From assembly GCA_019694685.1 (NCBI GenBank), contig JAIBBM010000014.1, positions 1-64,000 on the forward strand: a stretch of 64,000 nucleotides of DNA, read 5' to 3'. This document shows, piece by piece, positions 7,758-16,483 of this stretch (position 1 is its first letter; every line of letters begins with the position of its first letter). The translations under genes were made by a program, and so were the position numbers. This stretch comes from Leptospirales bacterium (GTDB lineage Bacteria; Spirochaetota; Leptospiria; Leptospirales; Leptonemataceae). The notes beneath the pieces are model-generated. The model had not been told where the DNA came from. It worked only from the letters and a program-made list of their open reading frames with translations, and did not search any database.

Positions 7758-8111
7758 ATGTCAGGACCGGCGCCCTTTTCTATAGTAAAGAAGCCAAACG
7801 ACCTCTTGTTCTTTGACAATCTTGCGTTGTACTATGTTCTACAGAATACTCCACCAAGAGTTCTGGCCCGCGTTTTTCTCAAAGCGGATTCGAGGCTTTC
7901 GGGAAGTCTGCTTGGCATTCTTAGCCCAAAACAGCGCGAAACTGTACACTTCATGATGACTCAGGAAAATGATGACGACGCAGCCAAGAATCTGGATGCG
8001 CAGAATGGTCTTTGTTTGATTTCAGAAGGTCTCATCGCGCGCGGGTTGATCAAGAAACAGGGCGCGCACTTCTTTGGAGTGCCCGGTCACGAAAAAGTAG
8101 AGCCGGGCTGA
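7758..8111 (+). CDS. Small protein with a FliG-like helical segment
   Basis: The ATG at 7758 gives 117 residues; TTG at 7734 or GTG at 7740 would add up to 8. The stretch NTPPRVLARVFLKADSRLSG, then GILSPKQRE, resembles the FliG middle/N-domain pattern in which a proline-containing helix is followed by 'iL..L....r'. It continues with a charged acidic helix and GLCLISEGLIARGLIKKQG. No complete FliG is present here. Function unknown; a regulator or structural adaptor related to flagellar switch folds is one possibility. It sits alone between divergent and convergent neighbours. Confidence 0.45.
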   Translation: MSGPAPFSIVKKPNDLLFFDNLALYYVLQNTPPRVLARVFLKADSRLSGSLLGILSPKQRETVHFMMTQENDDDAAKNLDAQNGLCLISEGLIARGLIKKQGAHFFGVPGHEKVEPG

Positions 8112-8158
8112 CCGAGCGAGTGCCAGATCGTGACTGCTACTTTTCTCTTTCGCCTCTT

Positions 8159-9274
8159 CTAGAACGTTCTTGCCTGATCCATGCGTGCGCCTGAATCACT
8201 GTGCACTTCAAAATGCCGGATGTTGTTTTCAGCAAGTGTGTAGAGAACTTGCATGCGCGCCTTCTGATCCGGAACATAGCAGAAACAGGTTCCGCCTCCA
8301 CCTGAACCGTTGATTTTTCCGCCTGCAGCCCCTGCTTTGTTTGCAAGATCCAGAATCCAATCTATGCGCGGCGTGGATATTCCTAGAGTCCCGGACAGAA
8401 TTCGGTGTTCCTCCGTGAGCATCGAGCCCAGGCTTTCCGGATCAATTGTATTTCTAAACATCCGCAGTCCTTCTCTACACAGATCGCGATTCTTGAGGTG
8501 ATCGACTGCAATCTTCCATTCAGTTTTCTCGCGCTTTTCTGCGGGGATGGATCCTTCAACTTCTGCCGTGTTCGAAGTCAGCAGATTGAATCCGGGCATT
8601 TCATTGGCGGCAATTTCGATTGATTTTCGCGCGCGGTCTCCGACGGAGCTGAGAATTCCTTGCGTATCTTTAGGATCGCCTGAGTCGATCAGAATGATTC
8701 CGTCGAGCTTTGCCGGCAATTGTTCCACGCCGTAAGGGATGGGTCGAGACGAGTCCGGGAAGACGTGGATGAGGCCGCCCAGGTAGCAGGAGTATTGATC
8801 CATCATTCCACCTGCGCCCTGGAACTTTTCTTTCTCTCCGCGATAGACTGCATAGGCTGATGTTTCCGGATGATCGATGTATTTGCTTTTTTCCGGATGT
8901 TCGCCGATTTCCAGTAACAATCGCATCCATGCGGCAGACATCGCGGAAGAAGAAGAACAGCCCGCGCGCAGTGGAATGCGCGAACGAAACGTTGCCTTAC
9001 CTCCGCGCGGAAATGTAAAGCCATCTTCAATCAGAACCTGTGCGATTCCCCAGCAGAAGTCTTCCGAGTTTGCCGGTTGCCTGGCATAAGGATCAAAGTC
9101 CGTGACCACGTCGGGTCCAAGATCTGGTTTTGATATTCGTATGGTTTTGGAATCAGTGAATTCAAACTGAATCTCAAAGCGAAGGTTAACCGCCATGGCA
9201 ATGACGGGCAGTCCCAGATAATCCTGATGTTCTCCGAATAGACAGATACGCCCAGGCGCGCTCACAAACAGCAT
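8159..9274 (-). CDS. GHMP-family sugar kinase (galactokinase-like)
   Basis: Starting at ATG 9274 the protein begins MLFVSAPGRICLFGEHQDY, the N-terminal signature of galactokinase/GHMP sugar kinases. Motif 2 is PLRAGCSSSSAMSAAW (phosphate-binding glycine/serine loop) and motif 3 is KINGSGGGGTCFCY near the C-terminus. A GAGGMMDQYSC segment supplies the catalytic aspartate region. About 371 residues, normal for the family. A TTG at 9307 would add 11 residues. The exact sugar (galactose, glucuronate or another) cannot be read from the sequence. It is divergent from the RNase H gene. Confidence 0.75.
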   Translation of the reverse strand: MLFVSAPGRICLFGEHQDYLGLPVIAMAVNLRFEIQFEFTDSKTIRISKPDLGPDVVTDFDPYARQPANSEDFCWGIAQVLIEDGFTFPRGGKATFRSRIPLRAGCSSSSAMSAAWMRLLLEIGEHPEKSKYIDHPETSAYAVYRGEKEKFQGAGGMMDQYSCYLGGLIHVFPDSSRPIPYGVEQLPAKLDGIILIDSGDPKDTQGILSSVGDRARKSIEIAANEMPGFNLLTSNTAEVEGSIPAEKREKTEWKIAVDHLKNRDLCREGLRMFRNTIDPESLGSMLTEEHRILSGTLGISTPRIDWILDLANKAGAAGGKINGSGGGGTCFCYVPDQKARMQVLYTLAENNIRHFEVHSDSGARMDQARTF

Positions 9275-9359
9275 GCCTCGTGATGCAGGAACGCTTGAAA
9301 CGGACAATTCTAATTCTATTGCTTGACGCGCTATCGCACAGGAGTCGTATCTTCAGGTC

Positions 9360-9779
9360 TTGTCCGGTAAGAAATATATTCTCTATTGCGACGGAGCTTG
9401 CAGGGGCAATCCAGGGCCTGCGTCCATTGGCGCCGTCATCTACCTGGAAGGGGTGGACGAGCCTGTGCTTGAGATTTCCAAAACAATCGGCACGGCCACA
9501 AACAACCAGGCAGAATACCGTTCATTGATCGAGGGTTTGAAGGGCTTGCAGAGATACGAAGGCCACCATGAGGTCCGCATGGACTCAGAGCTGGTGGTTC
9601 GCCAGATTCTTGGGCAATACAAAGTCAAAAATGAGGGCCTTAAGCCTCTTTTTCTGGAAGCCCGCGAGATTTTTCAGGGGATGAAGTGCACCATCAAGCA
9701 TGTGCCCCGGGAGCAAAACCGGGAAGCGGATCGTCTGGCAAACGAGGCGCTGGACAACTCCTCGCATAGGACGAATTAG
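9360..9779 (+). CDS. rnhA: Ribonuclease HI family protein
   Basis: 139 residues, typical length for the reverse-transcriptase-like RNase HI family. Catalytic residues visible: Asp11 (YCDGACRGNPGP), Glu52 (NNQAEYRSLIEGL), Asp75 (RMDSELVVRQI) and Asp124 (READRLANEA), with His114 in HVPREQN. The start is TTG, preceded by TTCAGG. Hydrolyses RNA in RNA:DNA hybrids. The lineage without the basic protrusion is closer to archaeal/Bacillus type RNase H than to E. coli RnhA. Followed by a long T run near 9805-9815 that may help termination. Confidence 0.85.
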   Translation: MSGKKYILYCDGACRGNPGPASIGAVIYLEGVDEPVLEISKTIGTATNNQAEYRSLIEGLKGLQRYEGHHEVRMDSELVVRQILGQYKVKNEGLKPLFLEAREIFQGMKCTIKHVPREQNREADRLANEALDNSSHRTN

Positions 9780-9906
9780 ACCGATTCTGCCCGGCCTTCG
9801 TTCCCTTTTTTTTTATTTGACAACCACCTTTTTGGCCGCTTTTTCAAGTCTGCGCTGGCGGAGGGGGAATGCACTTGTCCGTCGTGCAAAAATTTAGGAG
9901 TAAAAG

Positions 9907-10908
9907 ATGAAACATGCGAAGATACTTGCCTTCGCGCTGGCGGCCCTCTTTGCGACGGCGATCCAGGCAGAAGGCAGTTACGTTGGCTTTGGTCTGGGGA
10001 TTCAATTCAACCTGGCCAGCCTCGGGAACACTATTGTAAATGACGGTCTGCAAGGTACTGCTGCTGGCCCACCACCAAACGTTCGCGCGAACAACGGTGC
10101 GGGCGGCCCAAACTGTATGCTCACTCAAACTTGTCCTGCAGATGCATTTGCAACTGACAACCAGAAGGTAGTCGTCGACGAAAAGACTCTCGTAGCTCTT
10201 TCCAGACTTACTCTTGGTAACATGGACGCGAAAGTTAGCGGTCCAATGATTGGTGGGGAACTCAAAGCTTTCTATGAGAAAGAATTTGCAAGCGGCGCGT
10301 GGGTGCGCGGTGGAGCAGGTCTCACTCGCAAGATCGCGGGTGGTAGCACAATTTCTCACGCAGCTGGTATTGAATGGTACAACGTTCAGTGGAACTACAG
10401 CCGTTTGAACATCCCTATCATGGGCGGTTTCAAAGCCGGAATCGGCGAAACTGTATCTGTATACGCTGGCGGCGGTCTGAGCTACAACAAAGGCTTCTTC
10501 CAATTGACTGGAACAAACCTCGGTAACGTACCAAGTACGTTCCTCGCTCGTTACGGAACTTCTGTTGGTCTGGTAACTACTGTGGGCGCGGGCAACCAGT
10601 TCAACATCAACCCTGTTACAGGTGCAGTGACTACTCCTACAAGTACATCTGCGAGCCTCCAGGGTATCTGGGGATCAAAAGCGAAATTTAAGGCAGAAGG
10701 CCTTGGATTTAACTTTGTAACTGGTATTGAAAAGAAACTGGAAACTGGCGACAAACTGTTCTTCGAAATTGGACAGGTAGTTGCTGGCGGCATCGGTCGT
10801 CGCGGCTTCAAAGATCCAGGTGCGATCAGCGCATTTGCTCCAGTTGCAGCTTACCCTGTTGACCTTTCCGGAACAACCTATTCATTCGGATACAAAATGC
10901 ACATGTAA
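9907..10908 (+). CDS. ompL1: OmpL1-like outer membrane porin
   Basis: 333 residues: a signal peptide ending near residue 21 (ATAIQA-EGSYVGFGLGIQF), amphipathic beta strands throughout and a C-terminal aromatic strand (YSFGYKMHM). The opening GFGLGIQFNLASLGNTI, the central GGLSYNKGFFQLTG and the ending AAYPVDLSGTTYSFGY match the leptospiral porin OmpL1. A good ribosome site (TAGGAG, 9894-9899) precedes the ATG, and TTGACA at 9817 may be a -35 box. A clear terminator follows at 10930. Codon use is more biased than in neighbours, as in a highly expressed gene. Confidence 0.75.
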   Translation: MKHAKILAFALAALFATAIQAEGSYVGFGLGIQFNLASLGNTIVNDGLQGTAAGPPPNVRANNGAGGPNCMLTQTCPADAFATDNQKVVVDEKTLVALSRLTLGNMDAKVSGPMIGGELKAFYEKEFASGAWVRGGAGLTRKIAGGSTISHAAGIEWYNVQWNYSRLNIPIMGGFKAGIGETVSVYAGGGLSYNKGFFQLTGTNLGNVPSTFLARYGTSVGLVTTVGAGNQFNINPVTGAVTTPTSTSASLQGIWGSKAKFKAEGLGFNFVTGIEKKLETGDKLFFEIGQVVAGGIGRRGFKDPGAISAFAPVAAYPVDLSGTTYSFGYKMHM

Positions 10909-10929
10909 TTGTGTTTAAACTTTGGGGAA

Positions 10930-10960
10930 AAGCCGCGCTCTCGAGTGCGGCTTTTTTTTT
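10930..10960 (+). terminator. Rho-independent terminator of the porin gene
   Basis: Stem AAGCCGC / GCGGCTT with a 10-base loop (GCTCTCGAGT), directly followed by a run of nine T residues. It lies about 20 bases after the OmpL1 stop codon. Confidence 0.9.
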
Positions 10961-11008
10961 GCGCGATATTTGAAACTGTCCGGTTCATTTGACCCGGGTG
11001 AAAAATGC

Positions 11009-11060
11009 ATCATTGTCGCTTTACGCGAAAATGATCTGATCAGGTTCGCAAGATGAACCT
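11009..11060 (+). other. Leader with two consecutive hairpins before the caspase-like gene
   Basis: Hairpin 1 (11009-11035): ATCATT-gt-CGC pairs with GCG-aa-AATGAT around TTTAC. Hairpin 2 (11042-11060): AGGTTC pairs with GAACCT around a 7-base loop. Both lie between the porin terminator and the start codon at 11116 and are not followed by a T run. They may be leader RNA structures. No riboswitch family is recognised. Confidence 0.3.
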
Positions 11061-11115
11061 TTGAGTTCTTCTTTACGCCTAAGAATAAAGGTGCTGAAAT
11101 GTTTGCGGGGTGTTT

Positions 11116-11874
11116 ATGAAGCGTTTATTCTCTCTGATTCTTCTGGTCGCGGTGCACAGCCTGTCCGCTCAAACTCTGCATATGCTCATCGTGGCAGACA
11201 CTGCGGATGCGAGCATCGGGAGTTCCACTCTCGAAGATCTAAAGCACATGCAAAACAAGGCGCGCGAGATCGCTGCGAATTCTGGCATGAAGCTCAACAT
11301 GACCGTTTTAAAAGCACCCGAATTTAATGGTACAACCACTCTGGCCGCTGTGAAGAAGCTCGATCCAGGCCCAAATGATACCGTCTTCTTCTATTACTCC
11401 GGCCATGGATTTCGCACGCACAATTCGAAAACCAAATGGCCCAACTTGTATGTAAAGAAGCCAGAACCGGGTCTCGAGTATGCGAAGATCCTGGAAATCC
11501 TGGATAAGAAAAATCCGCGTCTGGTCATCGCACTTGGAGATATGTGCAATAGTTTCTCAGATCTCAAAAGCAGTAGTGGAACAGATCGCGCTTTCTCTGA
11601 GCCCCAGCCAGAGAATTACAGGAAGCTCTTTGTAAAGACGCGCGGCCGCATCTATGCTTCAGGATCGAAGCCCGGTCAGTTTTCTTTCGCCATGAATAGC
11701 GGTGGAGCTTTTACGAATCAGTGGATCAGAGCACTGACCACGGAGCTCAAGGCAGACAATCCAGCCTGGAAGAGGCTGATGACAGCGGCTACAAAGCCCA
11801 TCAAGATTGGAAGTGCTGGACAGGCAACACAGGATCCGATCTACGAACTGGTAGAAGAGTCCGCTCCACAATAG
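11116..11874 (+). CDS. Secreted caspase-like (C14/metacaspase) peptidase
   Basis: A signal peptide (residues 1-18, LFSLILLVAVHSLSA) precedes a caspase fold. The first strand is LHMLIVADTAD. The catalytic histidine is His97 in VFFYYSGHGFR and the catalytic cysteine is Cys144 in VIALGDMCNS. The order, strand-His and then strand-Cys, is that of the C14 caspase family. 252 residues, a single peptidase domain. The ATG at 11116 is preferred over GTG 11110 because the GGGG run precedes it. Export makes an envelope or extracellular role likely. Monocistronic. Confidence 0.75.
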   Translation: MKRLFSLILLVAVHSLSAQTLHMLIVADTADASIGSSTLEDLKHMQNKAREIAANSGMKLNMTVLKAPEFNGTTTLAAVKKLDPGPNDTVFFYYSGHGFRTHNSKTKWPNLYVKKPEPGLEYAKILEILDKKNPRLVIALGDMCNSFSDLKSSSGTDRAFSEPQPENYRKLFVKTRGRIYASGSKPGQFSFAMNSGGAFTNQWIRALTTELKADNPAWKRLMTAATKPIKIGSAGQATQDPIYELVEESAPQ

Positions 11875-11923
11875 GCGGCTTCACAGGTTGTTAGATGAGC
11901 CCCGTCGTCTGGACTCGCGTAAT

Positions 11924-13534
11924 TCAATCGTGTGCAAGGATCAAAGCAGAGTGTGGCCCGAGTTCAATCTCATCTTTGTGTTGCAGCACTTCCCCCGTTG
12001 CGATCAGAACAGTTCCGGCACCACCTTTCACGCGAGCGGATATTGAGCTGAAGTTGAGATAGACGCTGGCCTTTTCTTTTCCATAGACACGATCAAAACT
12101 CAGGATGGACCCGGCTGTTTTGATTTCTTCCGCCACACCTGAATGCAATGCAGCGTGCGATTTGCGCACTGCCAGGAGTTTTCTATAGAACGTAAGGAGA
12201 GAATGCTCGTCTCTTTCCTGACCGGCCACCGTTCTTTCCGGTGACTTTCCGATTGGATTCCACGGCTTTGCGGTCGAGAAACCATGGTTAGGTGAACTAT
12301 CCCATTGCATGGGCGTGCGACAATCGTCTCGCGTGAGGAATACTCCCAGCAGGTGTGCCAGGAATTTTGGAATAAGTTTGTTTGCTTGAGCGATTGGATC
12401 TTGCGCATCCGCAACGGCCACGTCCCCGTTTGTCATGCCAATCTCCTCTCCGTAGTAGGAGACGGGCACTCCACGTGCGCTGAATTGCAGCATGGCCAGA
12501 ACCTTCCACTTTTCAATAGATCCGTGAACGCGTCCAATGGAGCGAGGCACATCGTGGTTTCCAAAAACAAGAGTGGGGAGATATGGATCGCTAAAATGCT
12601 CTTCGTTTCTTTTGAGGATGTCCGCAAAGAAGTGAGCGTTGTATTGATACTCGATGGCCGCGAAATTGAAAACCAGACCGAGTGCGTCTTCTCCATTGCC
12701 CAGAAAGCTGCGAATGGCGCGATCATCGCCGCTTACTTCACCCAGAAGAAGTTTGTCCCCGGTTGAATCTGTTGCGTTGCGCAGATCGCGCGCGAAGTCG
12801 ACGCTTTCGGGAAGATTGAGGTTGTACTTCTTCCTCTGGAAGAAGCATTCATCGAGCGCGTGCGGTCTTGGAAAGTAGACGAGGCTAAACGGATTGTCTC
12901 TGAACTGATCGTCCTTGTAAATGCTGTTGAATATGTCCAGGCGAAATCCGTCTGCTCCTCGTCTCAGCCATCCTTTGGCCATTTCGAACATTTCAGTTTT
13001 GACGGCGGGGTTTCTATAGTTCAGATCAGGCTGAAATTCTAGAAAGTTTGCGTAGTACCATTCATCCGTCTTTCGATCGCGGAACCATCCTGGCTTGCCA
13101 GTCATCGAAATCCAGTTGTTGGGAGGTTGATTCCCTTTTCCCTTCTTCCAGATATACCAGTTTCTTTTTGGAGAATCCAGTGAGCTTTTGGATTCTACAA
13201 ACCATGGATGCTGGTCCGAAGTGTGGTTCATGACCATGTCGAGGATAACGCGCAGCTTCCACGTATGGGCTCTATCAATGAGCTCTTGAATGTCCGCATC
13301 TGTTCCCATTCTTTCGTCTACTTCGGTGTAGGAGCTCACGTCATAGCCATGATCGCGAAACGGGCTTATGTAAAACGGAGACAGCCAGATCGTTTCAAAG
13401 CCCAGGGAAGCAATGTAGTCGAGCCGGTGGATGATGCCGCGAAGATCGCCGATTCCATCTCCATTGGAATCTTGAAACGAAAGAGGATAGACCTGATAGA
13501 TGGTCGTGGTTTTCCACCAGTGGTTGCGGCTCAT
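11924..13534 (-). CDS. GH13 alpha-glucosidase (oligo-1,6-glucosidase type)
   Basis: 536 residues, no signal peptide, so cytoplasmic. The GH13 core shows the regions in order: IIHRLDYIASLGFETIWLSP, DMVMNHTSDQHPWF, GFRLDIFNSI (nucleophile Asp200), LLLGEVSGDD (acid/base Glu266) and FGNHDVPRS (stabilising Asp327). The QDSNGDGIGDLRGI calcium-loop motif and MTGKPGWF segment are typical of oligo-1,6-glucosidases and trehalulose/sucrose isomerase relatives. A C-terminal beta domain follows. It hydrolyses terminal alpha-glucosides. It sits in a minus-strand run with the MBL protein, which lies just upstream in transcription. Confidence 0.9.
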   Translation of the reverse strand: MSRNHWWKTTTIYQVYPLSFQDSNGDGIGDLRGIIHRLDYIASLGFETIWLSPFYISPFRDHGYDVSSYTEVDERMGTDADIQELIDRAHTWKLRVILDMVMNHTSDQHPWFVESKSSLDSPKRNWYIWKKGKGNQPPNNWISMTGKPGWFRDRKTDEWYYANFLEFQPDLNYRNPAVKTEMFEMAKGWLRRGADGFRLDIFNSIYKDDQFRDNPFSLVYFPRPHALDECFFQRKKYNLNLPESVDFARDLRNATDSTGDKLLLGEVSGDDRAIRSFLGNGEDALGLVFNFAAIEYQYNAHFFADILKRNEEHFSDPYLPTLVFGNHDVPRSIGRVHGSIEKWKVLAMLQFSARGVPVSYYGEEIGMTNGDVAVADAQDPIAQANKLIPKFLAHLLGVFLTRDDCRTPMQWDSSPNHGFSTAKPWNPIGKSPERTVAGQERDEHSLLTFYRKLLAVRKSHAALHSGVAEEIKTAGSILSFDRVYGKEKASVYLNFSSISARVKGGAGTVLIATGEVLQHKDEIELGPHSALILAHD

Positions 13535-13603
13535 GTCCGAGTCTGGTCACTGGCAGCGCGCAATTCAATCAATTATTGCAAATCAGGCGCTGTCCCGGGC
13601 AGT

Positions 13604-14551
13604 TTATAGGAAATACTCTTCGCCTTCTCGCGCCAGAGTGAGTTCCATCATGTGCCTGTGCGGATTGTTTGCTTCCAGATATTCATGGGCCCTGGCGAAC
13701 AGCTCTCGAATGGTTTCATCTGAGTGCGCCGGTTCATGATGGGTGAGGCCCAGTCGTTCTATATCCCAGTGCATGGCGCAGTCCACTGCGATGGTCATGG
13801 CTGTGTGGCCCCATCCTCTTTTTTGTTCTGCTTCCGTCAGGGAATACTGCGCGTCAATGATCAGCAAGTCGGCACCGTGAAAGAACTGATCGTATTTTTT
13901 GACGAGCATGGAAAGATCTGGACCGTAGAATTCGGTGTCCGTTGCAAAAACGAACGTTTGATTTTCCTTACGTATCTTATAAGATGCAGAGCCGCCTGGA
14001 TGAATCAATGGCTGTGCTTCCATTTGGAGATTGCCAATCTCAAACTGCTCTCCCTGTTCTACGTAGGTGAATGTAGTCTTGCATGGCAGATCTTCGAATT
14101 TAACGTGATGATAGTGCGGATGCTGCTGCCGAATGAATCTTTCATGAAGATCTGGAATGCAAGAATAGAAGTGGATGGTGACTCCAGGATCGTAAGCAGG
14201 TGCGAAAAATGGAAAGCCCTGGATATGATCCCAGTGTGTGTGAGTAATGAGAACGTAGATGTCGCGTAACGCCCGTTTGGCGATGGATAAGCCTGCCCGT
14301 CTTGCGCCGGTTCCCATATCCATAACAATGCACGTGCCGCGATAGTCTACTTCCACGCAGGTTGTATCTCCGCCTATGACGCGACGGTATTGAGCTGGAA
14401 TTCCTTCGTAGAGTTGCTCTGCGGTAATAGATGGGTTTGCGCGAAAATCATTCTGCGCATGGGCGAGAGCATGACCGAGGATGGTCTGGTACTCCTGCAC
14501 ACCCATGGGTGTGGGAAGGGAGCCACGAACACCCCAGAGCTTGATTCTCAT
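13604..14551 (-). CDS. Metallo-beta-lactamase-fold hydrolase
   Basis: The ATG at 14551 has GGAAGAG upstream and yields MRIKLWGVRGSLPTP, the usual N-terminus of this MBL subfamily. The zinc motif HxHxDH is present in LITHTHWDHIQGFPFF (about His104, His106, Asp108, His109). Later ligands lie in QPLIHPGGS and FATDTEFYG, and the C-terminal histidine in THHEPAHSD. About 315 residues. Relatives act on nucleotides, cyclic nucleotides or lactones; the substrate cannot be told here. With three cAMP cyclases in the window, a cyclic-nucleotide phosphodiesterase role is possible but speculative. Confidence 0.7.
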   Translation of the reverse strand: MRIKLWGVRGSLPTPMGVQEYQTILGHALAHAQNDFRANPSITAEQLYEGIPAQYRRVIGGDTTCVEVDYRGTCIVMDMGTGARRAGLSIAKRALRDIYVLITHTHWDHIQGFPFFAPAYDPGVTIHFYSCIPDLHERFIRQQHPHYHHVKFEDLPCKTTFTYVEQGEQFEIGNLQMEAQPLIHPGGSASYKIRKENQTFVFATDTEFYGPDLSMLVKKYDQFFHGADLLIIDAQYSLTEAEQKRGWGHTAMTIAVDCAMHWDIERLGLTHHEPAHSDETIRELFARAHEYLEANNPHRHMMELTLAREGEEYFL

Positions 14552-14613
14552 TCGCTCTTCCACTTAAAGACAGACAACGGTTCTGATTTGAAAAATCCAA
14601 TCAAAAAAATTGA

Positions 14614-14985
14614 TCAGACGCTGGCATCCAGTAGCACGCCGCCCGTAGACTGTTGCTTGCGAGCGTGCGGATCGTATGTGGACTCTTTTTCGCCCATTTC
14701 TGTCAGGAGGCGATGGATCGTATGATTTGCTTTTTCGAGGAGTCTCTGGTTCTCTCCGGATTCTTCTCTCAGTTTTTCAGCGAGTCGAATGGCTTCCCGG
14801 GACAGAGGCTTAGGCGAAGCTGCCATTTGCCCCATCTGGCGGAGCACTTCTTCGGATTCTCGGGTCTTTCTCTGCAATTCTCGTCCATCTGCAGACAGAA
14901 TGGCTGCCCGTTTTTCCATTTCGATTCCCAGTGCTTTCTGAACCAGAAAGACATCTGAGGGGAGGCTTGCTTTTACTTCGCCCAT
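14614..14985 (-). CDS. Small coiled-coil protein, possibly FlgN-like
   Basis: 123 residues, almost entirely helical, with heptad-like charge patterns (REAIRLAEKLREESGENQRL, LEKANHTIHRLLTEMGE). The tail STYDPHARKQQSTGGVLLD is reminiscent of FlgN/FlgK-chaperone C-termini ('tY...g'), but the match is short. No other motif. It lies between the MBL-fold gene and the divergent lipoprotein gene. Named only as hypothetical; the FlgN idea is weak. Confidence 0.4.
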   Translation of the reverse strand: MGEVKASLPSDVFLVQKALGIEMEKRAAILSADGRELQRKTRESEEVLRQMGQMAASPKPLSREAIRLAEKLREESGENQRLLEKANHTIHRLLTEMGEKESTYDPHARKQQSTGGVLLDASV

Positions 14986-15080
14986 ACTCTATTCATCGAC
15001 TGGGCATGACTTCCCTTGAGCTGATTTTTTGTTGACCGCAGCCCGGTTTGGCACGTCCCATTGAGGAAAGCGGAGGCTTT

Positions 15081-16385
15081 ATGTCTAAATCCATGCGAAT
15101 TTCCGGTCTTATAACGCTCCTGGCGGCCTTGAGCATTTCATTGTTCGTATACTGTTCCTCAGGGTCTTCGAAAAAAGATTCTGACGATGATAAGACTGTA
15201 TTCGGCGATTGTCTCGATGGCAAGATTACTGTGCGCGGTGAAGCTCCTATCTATACCAGCATGGACGCGGCAGAAGGTAAGGCAAAGGAAGACGCATGCC
15301 GCACTGCAGTTGAAAAGTGCATTGGCACTCAGATCGCAAGTTCCTCCGGCGTGGGAGATGGTCAGTCCATCGGAAATGAAATCTTCACCAAAGCAAACGG
15401 GATGTGTCGCAATGGCAAGATCCTGGAAAGAAACGAATATCCTTTTGATACATTCAAGATGCTTCGTCTTACCATCCGCTACGAGGTCTCTGAATCTGAA
15501 CTGAAAAGCCAGATTGATCAGATGCAAAAGCTTGCAGGCAATCCAAAGGTAATGATCCTGATTCGCGAAGAATACAACATCGCAGGTCAGGGAAAGAGAG
15601 TAGAATCATTCACTTCTAGAAATGCAATCGCCGCGGCAGCACTTCGCGACTACCTGGTTCGCAAAGACTATACCGTGATTGATGCTTCTTCTATTTCTCT
15701 TGGAGGAATGAACGAAGAAGTGGCCGCAGAAAATCCTTCGCAGTTTCCAGAAGACGTAAAAGAACGCGCAGCGAAAGCGGGGGCGGATGTTCTCATCATT
15801 GGAAGCCTGGAATCCAACCCTCAGGCATCTATTGACCTCAGCGATGAAACCATGAAGCTCAAAATGAAGTCTTACAAAGCAACAGGCAACGTGACTCTTA
15901 TGACTCTATGGGGCAAAGGAAAAGTTCTCGGAGAATTCAATACTCCCATGGGTGGTGCGCAAACAACAGATTTGTCCGCAGCGCAACAATCCATGAAGCG
16001 ATATGCAGTTGGTTCTGCTCCAGATCCAATCAAATCACCCGGTGGAATTGCAAAAGAAATCAATCGCAGGCTTTCAGATCAGTGGTCCGAGCTTACAAAA
16101 AACAATGTAATTCAAATCAGCATTTCAGGATTGAATCAGAAGTCTGCGGGTATGTTTAGAGATGATCTGAAGGGCAAGACTTCAGTTCGTGATGTCAATC
16201 CACTCAGTGAAAGCGATGGAAGCCAGGAATGGGAAGTGACTTATCCCGGTCGTTCTTTTGCTCTCGCGGACACGATTTCCTGGAATCGAGACAATCCTAA
16301 AATTTTTCAAGTAATCAAAGAATCAGGCAAGAAGCCAACGGTTCTCAGCGTCACTCGCGGAGAGATCAAAATTCGATTCGATTGA
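15081..16385 (+). CDS. LPP20/FlgT-N-like lipoprotein
   Basis: The ATG at 15081 has GGAGG just upstream and opens a lipoprotein signal (ISGLITLLAALSISLFVYC, Cys near residue 25). The first domain (about 45-145) has the FlgT-N/LPP20 pattern: ITVRGEAPIYTSMDAAEGKA, then VEKCIGTQIASSSGVGDG. A second alpha/beta domain (about 160-290, PKVMILIREEYN, AGADVLIIGSLE) resembles the curli-assembly or GNA1162-type fold, and a third region follows. 434 residues. Four or more cysteines in the N-domain. Likely an abundant outer-membrane lipoprotein. The GC-rich hairpin at 16396 closes the unit. Confidence 0.6.
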   Translation: MSKSMRISGLITLLAALSISLFVYCSSGSSKKDSDDDKTVFGDCLDGKITVRGEAPIYTSMDAAEGKAKEDACRTAVEKCIGTQIASSSGVGDGQSIGNEIFTKANGMCRNGKILERNEYPFDTFKMLRLTIRYEVSESELKSQIDQMQKLAGNPKVMILIREEYNIAGQGKRVESFTSRNAIAAAALRDYLVRKDYTVIDASSISLGGMNEEVAAENPSQFPEDVKERAAKAGADVLIIGSLESNPQASIDLSDETMKLKMKSYKATGNVTLMTLWGKGKVLGEFNTPMGGAQTTDLSAAQQSMKRYAVGSAPDPIKSPGGIAKEINRRLSDQWSELTKNNVIQISISGLNQKSAGMFRDDLKGKTSVRDVNPLSESDGSQEWEVTYPGRSFALADTISWNRDNPKIFQVIKESGKKPTVLSVTRGEIKIRFD

Positions 16386-16395
16386 AACTTTGATG

Positions 16396-16421
16396 CCGGC
16401 CATTGGAAACATTGGCCGGCT
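16396..16421. terminator. Stem-loop between convergent genes
   Basis: A perfect 8-bp stem GCCGGCCA / TGGCCGGC with a 10-base loop, 11 bases after the LPP20-like stop and before the convergent gene ending at 16484. No T run follows, so it would be an atypical or bidirectional terminator. Confidence 0.45.
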
Positions 16422-16483
16422 GTCGATCGTCTGACACGGTTTCAGCTTAAGTAGCGCGCCTTTCCGAACTCGTGTAATCCTCT

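Noticed and set aside
9844..10503. 219-residue minus-strand ORF over the OmpL1-like gene
   Set aside because: It lies wholly opposite the porin, has no coherent domain and no promoter or ribosome site. Codon-biased porin genes often give long antisense frames.
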